Below, in pieces: positions 35,464-44,757 of a DNA stretch of 64,000 bases. Below the pieces are notes generated by a model. It made no database searches. It was not told where the DNA came from and saw only the letters and a program-made list of their open reading frames with translations. The translations under genes and the position numbers were made by a program. Numbering within the stretch: position 1 is the stretch's first letter; the number at the start of each line of letters is the position of its first letter. Source of the DNA: Hymenobacter roseosalivarius DSM 11622 (GTDB lineage Bacteria > Bacteroidota > Bacteroidia > Cytophagales > Hymenobacteraceae); assembly GCF_900176135.1 (NCBI RefSeq), contig NZ_FWWW01000046.1:1-64000 (forward strand), written 5' to 3'.

Positions 35464-36369
35464 ATGAAGCATTTCTTTACCCACACCTTAGCTGTGTTGC
35501 TCTTGCTTGCACTTGTAGCTACTGAGGCAAGCGCCCAGCAATTCAACAAGCGGAAACAGTACAATTCAGTAGGTGTAAGCCTGAACGCTATGAACTATTT
35601 CGGTGATATTGTACCGAAGGCTAGTGTACCCAGCTTCCGTTTCGCTGCCACGCGACCTAACATAGGATTAACGTTTACGCGCCGTTTTGCCCCCCGTATA
35701 TCTGGTCGGGCTGGTCTATCGTACGGTCGTATTACCGGCGACGACACGAAAGCTGCTAATCAGAACGATTCGGATGCCAAGTATCGCTACAACCGTAACT
35801 TCGCCTTTCGCAACGACATAGTTGAATTATCAGCAATCGGTGTTTTCGATTTGATTGAAAATCGCAACACGTACGTAAGACGGCCTGATTTTGTACCGTA
35901 TGTGTTTGCTGGTGTTGCAGCATTTTATCACAGTCCTAAAGGCTTGGTAAAGGACAACGGCACATCTGCAGGTCTAACTCCTGGCGATTACATTGAGCTA
36001 CAATCGCTTAACACAGAAGGTCAAACAGAAGGCTACAGCAAGACTCAGATTTCTATTCCATTTGGTGGTGGCGTCCGCTACAAAATCAATAAGGATTTTG
36101 ATATTGGCTTAGAGATCGGCTGGCGTAAGACCTTTACCGACTACCTTGACGATGTAAGCGGTAACTTTGCTGCCGATGCTGATTTACGTAGCCCTGCGGC
36201 TAAGTATTTCGGTCGTGATATCACGCTTCGTACCGATGGTGAGTTTTCCCAATTCAACACCCCAGGCGATATGCGTGGTAAAAGCAATGAAGATGACTGG
36301 TATATCGTTACAGGTATCACGCTCAACTACATTCTTCAGCCACGCGTGAAAAGTCCTAAATTCCGATAG
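35464..36369 (+). CDS. Outer-membrane beta-barrel protein, DUF6089/PorG-like
   Basis: A 301-residue exported protein. The signal peptide (MKHFFTHTLAVLLLLALVAT, cut after SAQQ) is followed by a barrel of about eight strands (YNSVGVSLNAMNYFGDIVP, RPNIGLTFTRRFAPRISGRAGLSYGRI, SIPFGGGVRYKINKDFDIGLEIGWRKTFTDYLDDVSG). The motif 'NYFGD' and the 'RKTFTDYLDD' strand are typical of DUF6089, which includes the type IX secretion component PorG. The ATG at 35464 is preferred over a TTG at 35389. A T9SS role is inferred from family only. Confidence 0.75.
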   Translation: MKHFFTHTLAVLLLLALVATEASAQQFNKRKQYNSVGVSLNAMNYFGDIVPKASVPSFRFAATRPNIGLTFTRRFAPRISGRAGLSYGRITGDDTKAANQNDSDAKYRYNRNFAFRNDIVELSAIGVFDLIENRNTYVRRPDFVPYVFAGVAAFYHSPKGLVKDNGTSAGLTPGDYIELQSLNTEGQTEGYSKTQISIPFGGGVRYKINKDFDIGLEIGWRKTFTDYLDDVSGNFAADADLRSPAAKYFGRDITLRTDGEFSQFNTPGDMRGKSNEDDWYIVTGITLNYILQPRVKSPKFR

Positions 36370-36411
36370 CCGATAGTATCTGGCTGTCTATTCAACCCAA
36401 CAGTCAGTCTA

Positions 36412-37131
36412 ATGTTGCATTCTATTCTCCGTAAAACACTCCTTATTTGCTCAGTGCAAATAGGGAGTGTTTTTTTTATTACGTCTGCTAAAGCTCAAAA
36501 TACCAGTGAGTTAGGCATCGGTATTGGGGGGCTTAATTACAAAGGTGAGGTTTCACCTAACTATCAATTTGAAAACAACAGACCAGTTCTAACTATTTTC
36601 TATCGAAAAGACATCTCCGTGCCGATTACGTTGCGGGGGGCGTTTACGGGCGGAATGCTCCAGGCTAATGATAAAAATGTGATAGGGGTAAATGATGCTA
36701 TTGCCCCATTACATGATTTTCGAGAAGCTACCATGAAGGGTGGCTTGGCGGAAGTGTCAGGAGTACTCGAATACAATTTTTTCAATTACCACAATCGTAA
36801 GGATAAAATTCACTTTACGCCTTACGTGTTTATTGGGATTGCTGGCTTCTACGCCAATACTGAGGTTGTTTATGGAAACCAAAACTTTACTGGTCTTAAT
36901 GCCAACGGAGGCATGGTAGGTGTCGCAGTTCCAGCCGGCATAGGATTGAAATATGCTCTATCGCCCCGCTGGAACTTAGGATTAGAGGCTGGAGCCCGCA
37001 AAACATTTACGGATAAATTAGATCATTTAGAAGATCAGAATGCATTCATTAATAACCGATATACTAATGACTGGTATTTCTATAATGGGGTGAGCCTGTC
37101 CTATACATTCTATAAAATCTATTGCCCCTGA
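36412..37131 (+). CDS. Outer-membrane beta-barrel protein, second DUF6089/PorG-like copy
   Basis: A 239-residue exported protein similar in layout to the upstream gene (ELGIGIGGLNYKGEVSPNYQF, LRGAFTGGMLQAND, GLKYALSPRWNLGLEAGARKTFTDKLDHLED), about 60 residues shorter. A signal peptide (cut near SAKAQN) is present. It is 42 bases downstream of the first copy, so the two look like a diverged tandem pair in one unit with uppS and bamA. Whether they work together in secretion is not known. Confidence 0.75.
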   Translation: MLHSILRKTLLICSVQIGSVFFITSAKAQNTSELGIGIGGLNYKGEVSPNYQFENNRPVLTIFYRKDISVPITLRGAFTGGMLQANDKNVIGVNDAIAPLHDFREATMKGGLAEVSGVLEYNFFNYHNRKDKIHFTPYVFIGIAGFYANTEVVYGNQNFTGLNANGGMVGVAVPAGIGLKYALSPRWNLGLEAGARKTFTDKLDHLEDQNAFINNRYTNDWYFYNGVSLSYTFYKIYCP

Positions 37132-37222
37132 CTAAAGCAGAAGGAATCGGCAGCGCACATTCAGGCGGGAGGCAAATGCAACCATTTGCGTAACTTGCAG
37201 CCTCTTTACGCAAAAAATACCA

Positions 37223-37969
37223 ATGGCCGCTCGGTCCGAAATTGACTCTCAGAATTTACCCACTCACGTCGCCGTCATAATGGACGGTAACGGGCGTTGG
37301 GCTAAGCAAAAAGGTGGGCTGCGCATTTTTGGGCACCAAAGCGCTATTACGGCTGTGCGGGATACAGTAGAAGCCGCGGTAGAACTAGGCATATCGTATC
37401 TTACTCTTTATGCCTTTTCGACAGAGAATTGGGCTCGGCCAGCGTATGAGGTAACAGCTTTAATGCAGTTGCTGGTGCATACCATTCGCCAAGAAACACC
37501 GACCTTACTTAAAAACGGCATTCGATTGGAGTCTATTGGGCAGATTGATAGTTTGCCAGCATCCTGTCAGCGCGAATTGGCTGAGGCGAAGGGGCTAACC
37601 AGCGCTGGTACCCGCATGACGTTGGTACTGGCTTTAAGCTACAGCGGGCGCTGGGACCTAACTCAGGCCATGCGACGTATTAGCGAAGAAGTGGCTGCTG
37701 GACGATTGGAGCCCACGGCTGTAAACGAGACCACCGTAGCCCAATATCTTGCTACGGGGGGTATTCCTGACCCCGAGTTGCTTATTCGGACAAGTGGAGA
37801 GCAGCGTATCAGCAACTTTTTGCTTTGGCAACTAGCTTATACTGAACTTTATATCACTGATTTGTTGTGGCCTGACTTTCGGCGCGAACATTTTTACGAT
37901 GCCATTCAGTCCTATCAGCGTCGCGAGCGTCGGTTTGGCAAAACCAGTGAGCAACTAACCGTTTCGTAA
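37223..37969 (+). CDS. uppS: Isoprenyl transferase (undecaprenyl diphosphate synthase)
   Basis: A 248-residue cis-prenyltransferase that builds the C55 carrier lipid for cell wall and glycan synthesis. The catalytic region VAVIMDGNGRWAKQKG (Asp21), YLTLYAFSTENWARP, and DPELLIRTSGEQRISNFLLWQLAYTELYITDLLWPDF are all there. It ends 9 bases before bamA, so it is in the same operon. Confidence 0.95.
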   Translation: MAARSEIDSQNLPTHVAVIMDGNGRWAKQKGGLRIFGHQSAITAVRDTVEAAVELGISYLTLYAFSTENWARPAYEVTALMQLLVHTIRQETPTLLKNGIRLESIGQIDSLPASCQRELAEAKGLTSAGTRMTLVLALSYSGRWDLTQAMRRISEEVAAGRLEPTAVNETTVAQYLATGGIPDPELLIRTSGEQRISNFLLWQLAYTELYITDLLWPDFRREHFYDAIQSYQRRERRFGKTSEQLTVS

Positions 37970-37978
37970 GTTTTTAGA

Positions 37979-40492
37979 ATGATTGCTTCTCTTAATAAAT
38001 TTATCAGGCTGTTAGCCCTCGTAGTGTCGCTGGGAATAGTTGGCATCGGACAGTTGCGGGCCCAATCGCCTGCTCCAGGACCTGCTGAGCCTCAGCGCTA
38101 TGAGTTGGGGGGCATTACCATCAGTGGGTCACGCTATCTGGATGCAAATACACTGATTGGAATAACAGGTCTTCGAGTAGGCGACCCAGTAACTATTCCA
38201 GGGGAGGATATTGGTAAAGCTATTCGCCGACTGTGGGAACAGGGCATCCTTGGTGATGTGAGTGTATCTATCACCCGCATAGACGGGCAGCGTGTTTTCC
38301 TCGATTTCTTCCTGAGTGAGCGTCCACGATTATCTAAGTTTGACTTTGTCGGCATTAGCAAGAGCCAGGGTGATGAGCTGCGCGATAAGATCAAGCTTAT
38401 CCGGGGCAAGGTGGTGACGGATGCTTTACTGAATAACACCCGCACGCAAGTGCGCAAATTCTATACGAATAAGAGCTTCTTAGATGCTAAAGTGAATATT
38501 ACGCAAGTACCGGATTCGAGCTTATCGAATAGCGTAGTACTAAAAATCAAAGTAGATAAGGGTGAAAAAATCCGCATTCGTGATATTGCTTTTGAAGGTA
38601 ATGAGGCATTTTCTGATGGAAAGCTTCAAAAGAAGCTAAAGAAAACAAAGGCGAAAAAATCGTACAAGCTACTGACGGCGGGTAAGTTTCAACGGGCTGA
38701 ATACGAAGAGGACAAGCTTAAGCTGTTGGAGTTTTATAACGCTGAGGGTTACCGGGATGCTGTTATCGTTTCGGATACTCTAATTCGTCAGGAGGATGGG
38801 CTAGCCCTGCGGATTACGGTAGATGAAGGGCCAAAGTATTACTTCCGCAACATCACTTGGAACGGCAACTATCTGTATGATGATAAGACGCTGGCCTCGG
38901 TACTAGGAATCAAGAAAGGAAGCGTATACAATAAGGAAGAGCTTGAAAAGCGCATCAGCTACAATCCTACGGGGCAAGATGTGCAGTCGCTCTACATGAA
39001 TGATGGCTACTTGTTCTTTAACATCGACGCGGTAGAAACGAAGATTGAAGGCGATTCTATTGACTTGGAGATGCGCATCAGCGAAGGCGTACAGGCTCGT
39101 ATCAAGGAAATAAATATTGCGGGCAATACCAAAACCAGCGACCATGTGTTGCGACGCGAATTACGTACACTACCAGGGGATAAATTTAATAGGGAGTTGC
39201 TGATTCGCTCCCAGCGCGAAATCTCTACGCTAGGCTATTTCGACCCTGAAAAGGTAGGAATGGTGCCGGTACCTAATCAGGCCGAAGGCACAGTAGATAT
39301 TAATTACACGGTAGTTGAGAAGCCTTCTGACCAGATCACGCTTTCGGGCGGCTGGGGTGGCTATGCAGGCTTTATTGGTACGGTAGGCCTGGTTTTTAAC
39401 AATTTTTCCCTCCGTAAAGCTGGTGACTTCCGCAACTGGAAGCCGGTGCCAGCCGGCGACGGCCAGCGTTTGGCCCTGAACGTGCAAGCTAATGGCCTAC
39501 AATATCAAGCTTATTCCTTCTCTTTTACAGAGCCTTGGTTAGGTGGTCGTAAGCGTAATTCGCTGACCTTCAGCCTCAATAAGAGCATTCAGCGCCTAGG
39601 ACAGGCTCTGGACGCTAGCACTGACCGTTTCATTAAGGTAAATAGCGCCTCTATTGGTTTAGGACGGCAGCTGCGTTTCCCTGACGACTACTTTACATTG
39701 AGCAACTCACTATCAGTTAGCCAATATAAGCTAAACCAGTATCCGGCTTTCGGTACGGAGTTCTTCCGGAATGGTACTGGCAACGCGAATAACATCACGC
39801 TGAATACGACGCTGTCGCGCAATAGCATCGACAATCCAACTTACACTCGTCGTGGTTCGTCGCTGTCGCTTAGCCTAAATTTGACGCCTCCTTATTCGGT
39901 GTTCAATGGCGCCCATCCCTCCGTAAATGAGTGGGTAGAGTTCCATAAGTGGATGTTTGATGCTTCGTGGTTTACGCCAATCGTGGGAAAGCTAGTGCTC
40001 AACTCACGGGCCCACTTTGGCTACATTGGCTCGTATGGCTCCGACCGGCAGATCGGGCCTTTCGAGCGCTTTAAGCTAGGTGGTTCTGGCTTGGGCTATG
40101 GTGGCTCATCCAACTTTCTGATTGGTACGGAATATATTGGTCTGCGGGGCTATGGTGACCCCGGCGATGCTAACTCCATTCCTACGGCCCGGCAGGCATC
40201 CAGTGGGGGCGTAGCTTACAATAAATACGTAATGGAGCTGCGTTATCCGGTATCGCTCAACCCTGCGGCTACCGTGTATGTGTTGAGCTTCGCGGAAGCA
40301 GGCAACGCTTTTGATCAGTATACCAACTACAATCCCTATAAGCTGTATCGCTCGGTAGGCGTGGGTGCCCGCATATTCATGTCGGCATTTGGGTTACTCG
40401 GTTTCGACTACGGCTTGCCACTTGATACAGTGCCTGGCCAGACGAAGAAGGAAGGTATTTTCCACTTTATTATCGGCCAGCAGATTCGCTAA
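37979..40492 (+). CDS. bamA: Outer-membrane protein assembly factor BamA
   Basis: An 837-residue Omp85 protein. After a signal peptide, five POTRA domains are recognised by their repeated beta-alpha pattern (YELGGITISGSRYLDANTLIG, KIRIRDIAFEGNEAFSDGKL, YYFRNITWNGNYLYDDKTL, ARIKEINIAGNTKTSDHVLRREL), followed by a barrel (LSGGWGGYAGFIGTVGLVFNNFSL, SFTEPWLGGRKRNSLTFS) with GLRGYGDPGD, a variant of the VRGY lid-lock motif, ending in a barrel strand (FHFIIGQQIR). It folds and inserts outer-membrane barrels. The two Skp chaperones follow directly. Confidence 0.95.
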   Translation: MIASLNKFIRLLALVVSLGIVGIGQLRAQSPAPGPAEPQRYELGGITISGSRYLDANTLIGITGLRVGDPVTIPGEDIGKAIRRLWEQGILGDVSVSITRIDGQRVFLDFFLSERPRLSKFDFVGISKSQGDELRDKIKLIRGKVVTDALLNNTRTQVRKFYTNKSFLDAKVNITQVPDSSLSNSVVLKIKVDKGEKIRIRDIAFEGNEAFSDGKLQKKLKKTKAKKSYKLLTAGKFQRAEYEEDKLKLLEFYNAEGYRDAVIVSDTLIRQEDGLALRITVDEGPKYYFRNITWNGNYLYDDKTLASVLGIKKGSVYNKEELEKRISYNPTGQDVQSLYMNDGYLFFNIDAVETKIEGDSIDLEMRISEGVQARIKEINIAGNTKTSDHVLRRELRTLPGDKFNRELLIRSQREISTLGYFDPEKVGMVPVPNQAEGTVDINYTVVEKPSDQITLSGGWGGYAGFIGTVGLVFNNFSLRKAGDFRNWKPVPAGDGQRLALNVQANGLQYQAYSFSFTEPWLGGRKRNSLTFSLNKSIQRLGQALDASTDRFIKVNSASIGLGRQLRFPDDYFTLSNSLSVSQYKLNQYPAFGTEFFRNGTGNANNITLNTTLSRNSIDNPTYTRRGSSLSLSLNLTPPYSVFNGAHPSVNEWVEFHKWMFDASWFTPIVGKLVLNSRAHFGYIGSYGSDRQIGPFERFKLGGSGLGYGGSSNFLIGTEYIGLRGYGDPGDANSIPTARQASSGGVAYNKYVMELRYPVSLNPAATVYVLSFAEAGNAFDQYTNYNPYKLYRSVGVGARIFMSAFGLLGFDYGLPLDTVPGQTKKEGIFHFIIGQQIR

Positions 40493-40530
40493 TTCATTAG
40501 TCAATTTGTTAGGGTCTTAAAGTCGTTGCT

Positions 40531-41214
40531 ATGAAAAAGCTGCTTTCTTCTTTTATCGTTGTGCTAACTGGACTTCTAGCAACTCCTGCGGCTCAAGCGC
40601 AAAAATTTGGGTATGTAGACTCCGAATTTGTGATGGGAAAGTTGCCCGCTTATGCCGCTGCCCAGCAGGAGTTAAATACACTGTCTGGCAACTGGCAGAA
40701 GGATATTGAGAATCAAAAGAAAGAACTTGATAAGCTGTATCGCACTTATCAAGCGGAAGAGGTGTTGCTAACAGAAGCTGCAAAGAAGAAGCGGCAGGAT
40801 GAGATCCTGAAAAAGGAACAGGAGATAAAAGCGTATCAAAATAAGATTTTTGGTTTTGAAGGCCAGCTATTTAAAAAGCGGCAGGAACTAACCAAACCCG
40901 TTCAAGATCAGGTATTTGAGGCCATCGAGCGGGTCGCTAAAAAGAAACAGCTGGCGATTGTGTTTGATAAGGCTGGGGACTTAACCATGCTGTACACCAA
41001 TCCGGTCCATGACTATACTGAATTTGTGCTGGAGGAAATGGGTTTAGCATCTGAGGAGAAAAACCAACCTGGTACAAAAGGCTCAGTTCAGACTGTTGAA
41101 ACGCCTGCTACGCCTACCGATGGGGTAAATGCTGATGTTACTGATGTGCCTCCCGCCACTCGTCCGGTCCCTCGCACCCGACAGCCGGCGCAGCCGGTAA
41201 AACGAAAAAACTAA
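40531..41214 (+). CDS. skp: OmpH/Skp-family periplasmic chaperone, copy 1
   Basis: A 227-residue exported protein with a signal peptide (cut near QAQK) and the Skp pattern: KFGYVDSEFVMGKLPAYAAAQQEL, then long coiled-coil arms rich in Lys, Glu and Gln, and VFEAIERVAKKKQLAIVFDKAGDLTMLYTNP. The tail from about residue 180 is Thr/Pro-rich. Skp holds unfolded barrel proteins on the way to BamA. It is 38 bases after bamA. Confidence 0.88.
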   Translation: MKKLLSSFIVVLTGLLATPAAQAQKFGYVDSEFVMGKLPAYAAAQQELNTLSGNWQKDIENQKKELDKLYRTYQAEEVLLTEAAKKKRQDEILKKEQEIKAYQNKIFGFEGQLFKKRQELTKPVQDQVFEAIERVAKKKQLAIVFDKAGDLTMLYTNPVHDYTEFVLEEMGLASEEKNQPGTKGSVQTVETPATPTDGVNADVTDVPPATRPVPRTRQPAQPVKRKN

Positions 41215-41255
41215 CTTTGACTTTCTAACTTGCAACTTCCCTTTTAATGACCACC

Positions 41256-41882
41256 ATGAACAAAATCCGCCTTGCTTTGGCCGCGGCCGCTCTTACCTTC
41301 ACCACCACTACGGCTACCCTAGCGCAGGCCCCGCTAAAGATCGGATACACTAGCGTGGACTATGTGCTCAGCCAGATGCCCGAAAGCAAGCAGATCGAGT
41401 CAGATCTGAAAGCATACAGCTCGCAGTTGGAAGCCCAGTTAAAAAGTAAGATTGCTGATTATCAAACAAAGGCTGAGGCTTATCAGAAGGGCGCTAGTGC
41501 CATGACTGAGGTTGTTCGCGCCGATAAAGAAAAAGAATTGACCGGTCTTCAGGGCTCCATTCAGGAGTTTCAGCGCAGTGCCGACAACTCACTTCAGCAG
41601 AAGCAGCAAACCTTGCTAAAGCCAGCATTGGATAAGCTGCAAAAGACGATTGATGCCGTAGCCACTGAAAACGGTTATACCTACGTACTGAACTCGGATG
41701 GTGCTAGCCCAGTGCTGTTGCACGGTCCTAAGGAAGGTGACATCTCCGATATGATTCTTAAGAAGATGGGCGTTACGCCAGGTGCTGCTCAGGCTCCCGC
41801 TGCTGCTCCTGCTAAGACTACCCCTGCTGCACCTACTGCTGCACCCGCTGGCAACACAGCCAAAAAAGGTAAGAAGAAATAA
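41256..41882 (+). CDS. skp: OmpH/Skp-family periplasmic chaperone, copy 2
   Basis: A 208-residue exported chaperone paralogous to copy 1 (KIGYTSVDYVLSQMPESKQIESDLKAY, coiled-coil centre, KTIDAVATENGYTYVLNSDGASPVLLHG), with an Ala/Pro/Thr-rich tail and a basic end. The ATG at 41256 (MNKIRLALAAAAL) gives a standard signal peptide; an ATG 9 bases upstream is possible. A terminator follows 18 bases after the stop, closing this operon. Confidence 0.85.
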   Translation: MNKIRLALAAAALTFTTTTATLAQAPLKIGYTSVDYVLSQMPESKQIESDLKAYSSQLEAQLKSKIADYQTKAEAYQKGASAMTEVVRADKEKELTGLQGSIQEFQRSADNSLQQKQQTLLKPALDKLQKTIDAVATENGYTYVLNSDGASPVLLHGPKEGDISDMILKKMGVTPGAAQAPAAAPAKTTPAAPTAAPAGNTAKKGKKK

Positions 41883-41900
41883 GGCTTCGACACCTTATCT

Positions 41901-41941
41901 ACAAGAAAGCCGGAACATAGCGTTTCGGCTTTCTTGTTTTT
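41901..41941 (+). terminator. Terminator closing the bamA-skp operon
   Basis: ACAAGAAAGCCG pairs with CGGCTTTCTTGT, with a T-run, after skp copy 2. Confidence 0.85.
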
Positions 41942-41974
41942 GAGACTTAATTGCCAACAGCATACTATTCACTA

Positions 41975-43036
41975 ATGCTTACTGAAAATTTGCCCCCCGA
42001 TGATTTAGCTGATGAAGAACTCGGCGAAGGCGGCGACGAACTATACGAGCATCACCGCATTCAGGTAAATCGGGGCCAGGAAATGCTGCGCCTAGACAAG
42101 TTTCTGCTGCATCGGCTTTCGCATACTTCGCGTACCAAGATTCAGAATGCTATTCTGGCCGAAGCTGTGCAGGTAAACGCAAAAGTCGTAAAGGCCAGCT
42201 ACCGGATCAAGCCGCACGATATTATCACTATCACGCTGCCCGAGCCTCCCCGCGAGTTTAAGGTTATGCCCGAACCCATGGAACTGGATATTCCTTACGA
42301 GGACTCGGCTCTGCTACTCGTGAATAAGCCCGCTGGGTTGGTGGTGCACCCCGCTTTTGGTAACTGGCAGGGCACACTGGTAAACGGACTAGCCTACCAC
42401 CTACAAAACCTGCCTACGGGCCGCAATGGCGAAATACGTCCGGGCCTTGTGCATCGCATTGATAAGGACACGTCAGGTTTGCTGGTAATAGGAAAGTCGG
42501 AGTGGGCGATGACGCACCTCTCGCAGCAGTTCTTTCATCATACCATCGAGCGCACGTACCTGGCGCTGGTCTGGGGGGTTCCAAGGGAGATGGAAGGCAC
42601 AATACGGGGCCATGTAGGCCGTAGCGTCAAAGACCGGAAAGTGCAAGCCGTATTCCCTGATGGGGAGCAGGGGAAGCCGGCGGTTACGCATTACAAGGTG
42701 CTCAAGACGTTCCGGCACGTAGCGCTACTACAATGTAATCTCGAAACCGGACGAACGCATCAGATTCGGGTGCATATGAAGCACATTGGTCATCCATTGT
42801 TCTCGGATGCTACCTACGGCGGCGATAAAATACTGTATGGGCAGCGTACGGGTGCCTATAAGGCGTTCGTTGAGAAAGCCTTCGCTCTAATGCCCCGGCA
42901 AGCACTACACGCCAAATCTTTAGGCTTTGAGCATCCTGACACGGGTCAGCACGTACATTTTGAGTCAGACCTACCAGCTGATTTTGCTGCCGTACTTGAA
43001 AAATGGGAGAAGTTTACCATTGATGAGCAAGTATAA
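41975..43036 (+). CDS. RluA-family RNA pseudouridine synthase
   Basis: A 353-residue enzyme with an S4 RNA-binding domain (MLRLDKFLLHRLSHTSRTKIQNAI, VQVNAKVVKASYRIKPHD) and the RluA catalytic domain. The catalytic Asp is in GLVHRIDKDTSGLLVIGKS, and LETGRTHQIRVHMKHIGHPLFSDATYG is the second family motif. It converts uridines to pseudouridine in rRNA, most like RluD; the site is not decidable here. The ATG at 41975 is preferred over a TTG at 41951. A terminator follows 22 bases after the stop. Confidence 0.92.
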   Translation: MLTENLPPDDLADEELGEGGDELYEHHRIQVNRGQEMLRLDKFLLHRLSHTSRTKIQNAILAEAVQVNAKVVKASYRIKPHDIITITLPEPPREFKVMPEPMELDIPYEDSALLLVNKPAGLVVHPAFGNWQGTLVNGLAYHLQNLPTGRNGEIRPGLVHRIDKDTSGLLVIGKSEWAMTHLSQQFFHHTIERTYLALVWGVPREMEGTIRGHVGRSVKDRKVQAVFPDGEQGKPAVTHYKVLKTFRHVALLQCNLETGRTHQIRVHMKHIGHPLFSDATYGGDKILYGQRTGAYKAFVEKAFALMPRQALHAKSLGFEHPDTGQHVHFESDLPADFAAVLEKWEKFTIDEQV

Positions 43037-43058
43037 GCTACTCGATGTACTTTATTGC

Positions 43059-43096
43059 AAAAAAAGCCTCCCAGCATACGCTGGGAGGCTTTTTTT
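43059..43096. terminator. Bidirectional terminator
   Basis: A7-GCCTCCCAGC pairs with GCTGGGAGGC-T7 between convergent rluA-type and TPR genes. Confidence 0.95.
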
Positions 43097-43114
43097 ATTG
43101 TTTATTGAAACGAA

Positions 43115-44713
43115 TTACTTCTTACGCTTCGTAATTTCACTGATGGCTGTAGCGGCCTGCGTATCATTAGGGTCAAGGGCGATTACTGCCTGCCAGTAAG
43201 GAAGCGAAGTAGACTTCTCGCCTTTCTGGTAGTAGTAGTAACCCAGATACTTGTTAGCCTCAACCAAACCTTCTTTGTACTTAGTAGGGTCGTTCGCTTT
43301 GGCTACCTCAATGAACTTCTCATAGTGAGGCTTGGCGGTACCTTGCTTGGAGTCTGGGTCTAGACCAAAGTTAGCGCGAGCACGCATCAGGTATACCGGC
43401 ACGTAGGTTGGGCGAGCCGTAGCTACAGCGCTATAGAGTTTATCAGCTTCAGCGAACTGCTTGTTCTGCTCGTAGGCACGGGCTAGATAGATTTGGTCAG
43501 CTAGCTCAGGGGTAGCGCCTTGAGCGGCAATTTTAGCCTGATACGTGGCAATAGCCTTCGCATAGTCTTTCTTGGCCAAGTAAGCCTGAGCTAAGTCGTT
43601 CTGCAGATCGCCAGCCTTATCGGGGTTAGACTGAATAGCCTTCTCGATAATGGCAACGCCTTCATCCGTACGGCCAGCGCCCATCAGCATTTTGCCATAG
43701 TACACGTTATCCTCGGGGATAATCTTGTTGGCAGGAGCCATCTTCATGTACTTCTCCATCGCTGGCAATGCCAGGTCGTTTTGCTTGTTCTCATAGAGAG
43801 AGTAAGCCAGCAGACGGTTCATTGTCAGGTTGTTCGGATCTGTCTTCAGTACGTTTTGTATCTCCGTCAGCGCCTCTGGGTATTTGCCCGTCAGGTACAG
43901 GAAGGAAGCGTATTTGGCGTTCGTGCTGGGAGTTTTCTCCGCTATCGACGTGTACTTCTGAAAAGTAGAAAGGGCTAAGTCGTATTGCTTAGCGAAGTAA
44001 TACATTTCAGCCAGGTCGCGGTAGGCAGGAGCGAAGTTCGCATCAAGGCTGATGGCTTTCTCGAAAGAAGTACGAGCTTCATTGAAGTTGCGCGAACGCA
44101 CATACAGCTGACCTTTACGGTAATTAGACATCACCGAATTCGGATCAACGATCAACGCACGATCATAGCTTCCCATTGACTCGCCGCCACCATTCTCAGA
44201 CTTCTGATAGATGTCACCGCGGGCAATCATAAGGCCCAAATCGTCCTTGCCTTTGTTAGCAGCTTGTGCAGCGTTTACATAGGCTATAGCCTTGCTGGTA
44301 TCTTTAACATCAGACTCAGCGTACGCCTGGGCAATCATTTTCAGCGTGTTGAACGCCTCCCTTTTCTTGGTGGCTTTTACTGCTTTATCAAACTGATTAG
44401 CCGCCTCGGCCTCGTTGCCCTTCGCCAGTGCAGCACGACCAGCGGCTACCAACGACATGGGAGAATCGGAATTAGGGGTGATTTTGCTGAAATAGAAAGC
44501 GGCCGAATCGGGCATTTCCCGCATCTGATACAGGCGGCCCAACTCATACATGGCCTCGGGCGACTGACCTTGACGGAGCAGCGCACCACGGGCTTCATTA
44601 TAGCGCTCCAGTTCGAGTGACTTTTGGGCGGTCTGCGCACTCTGAGCGAAAGCGGCAGAGCCGGAAACCGACAAGGCAACGAGGAACGAAAGTTTCCAGG
44701 GCTTGAAGTTCAT
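43115..44713 (-). CDS. Exported TPR protein
   Basis: A 532-residue exported protein with a signal peptide (MNFKPWKLSFLVALSVSGSA, cut after AFAQS) and about ten TPR units from residue 35 to the end (ARGALLRQGQSPEAMYELGRLYQ, SLDANFAPAYRDLAEMYYFAKQYDLALSTF, LKTDPNNLTMNRLLAYSLYENKQNDLALPAMEK). TPR proteins act as scaffolds. It is the last gene of the exbB-tonB cluster, 44 bases after the PstS-like gene, so it probably takes part in the same envelope machinery. The start ATG at 44713 is used rather than a TTG two codons before. Confidence 0.85.
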   Translation of the reverse strand: MNFKPWKLSFLVALSVSGSAAFAQSAQTAQKSLELERYNEARGALLRQGQSPEAMYELGRLYQMREMPDSAAFYFSKITPNSDSPMSLVAAGRAALAKGNEAEAANQFDKAVKATKKREAFNTLKMIAQAYAESDVKDTSKAIAYVNAAQAANKGKDDLGLMIARGDIYQKSENGGGESMGSYDRALIVDPNSVMSNYRKGQLYVRSRNFNEARTSFEKAISLDANFAPAYRDLAEMYYFAKQYDLALSTFQKYTSIAEKTPSTNAKYASFLYLTGKYPEALTEIQNVLKTDPNNLTMNRLLAYSLYENKQNDLALPAMEKYMKMAPANKIIPEDNVYYGKMLMGAGRTDEGVAIIEKAIQSNPDKAGDLQNDLAQAYLAKKDYAKAIATYQAKIAAQGATPELADQIYLARAYEQNKQFAEADKLYSAVATARPTYVPVYLMRARANFGLDPDSKQGTAKPHYEKFIEVAKANDPTKYKEGLVEANKYLGYYYYQKGEKSTSLPYWQAVIALDPNDTQAATAISEITKRKK

Positions 44714-44757
44714 GAGCAAAAGGGTTAGTGAAGAAGAGTGAGTAAAAGAGTTAAAAT

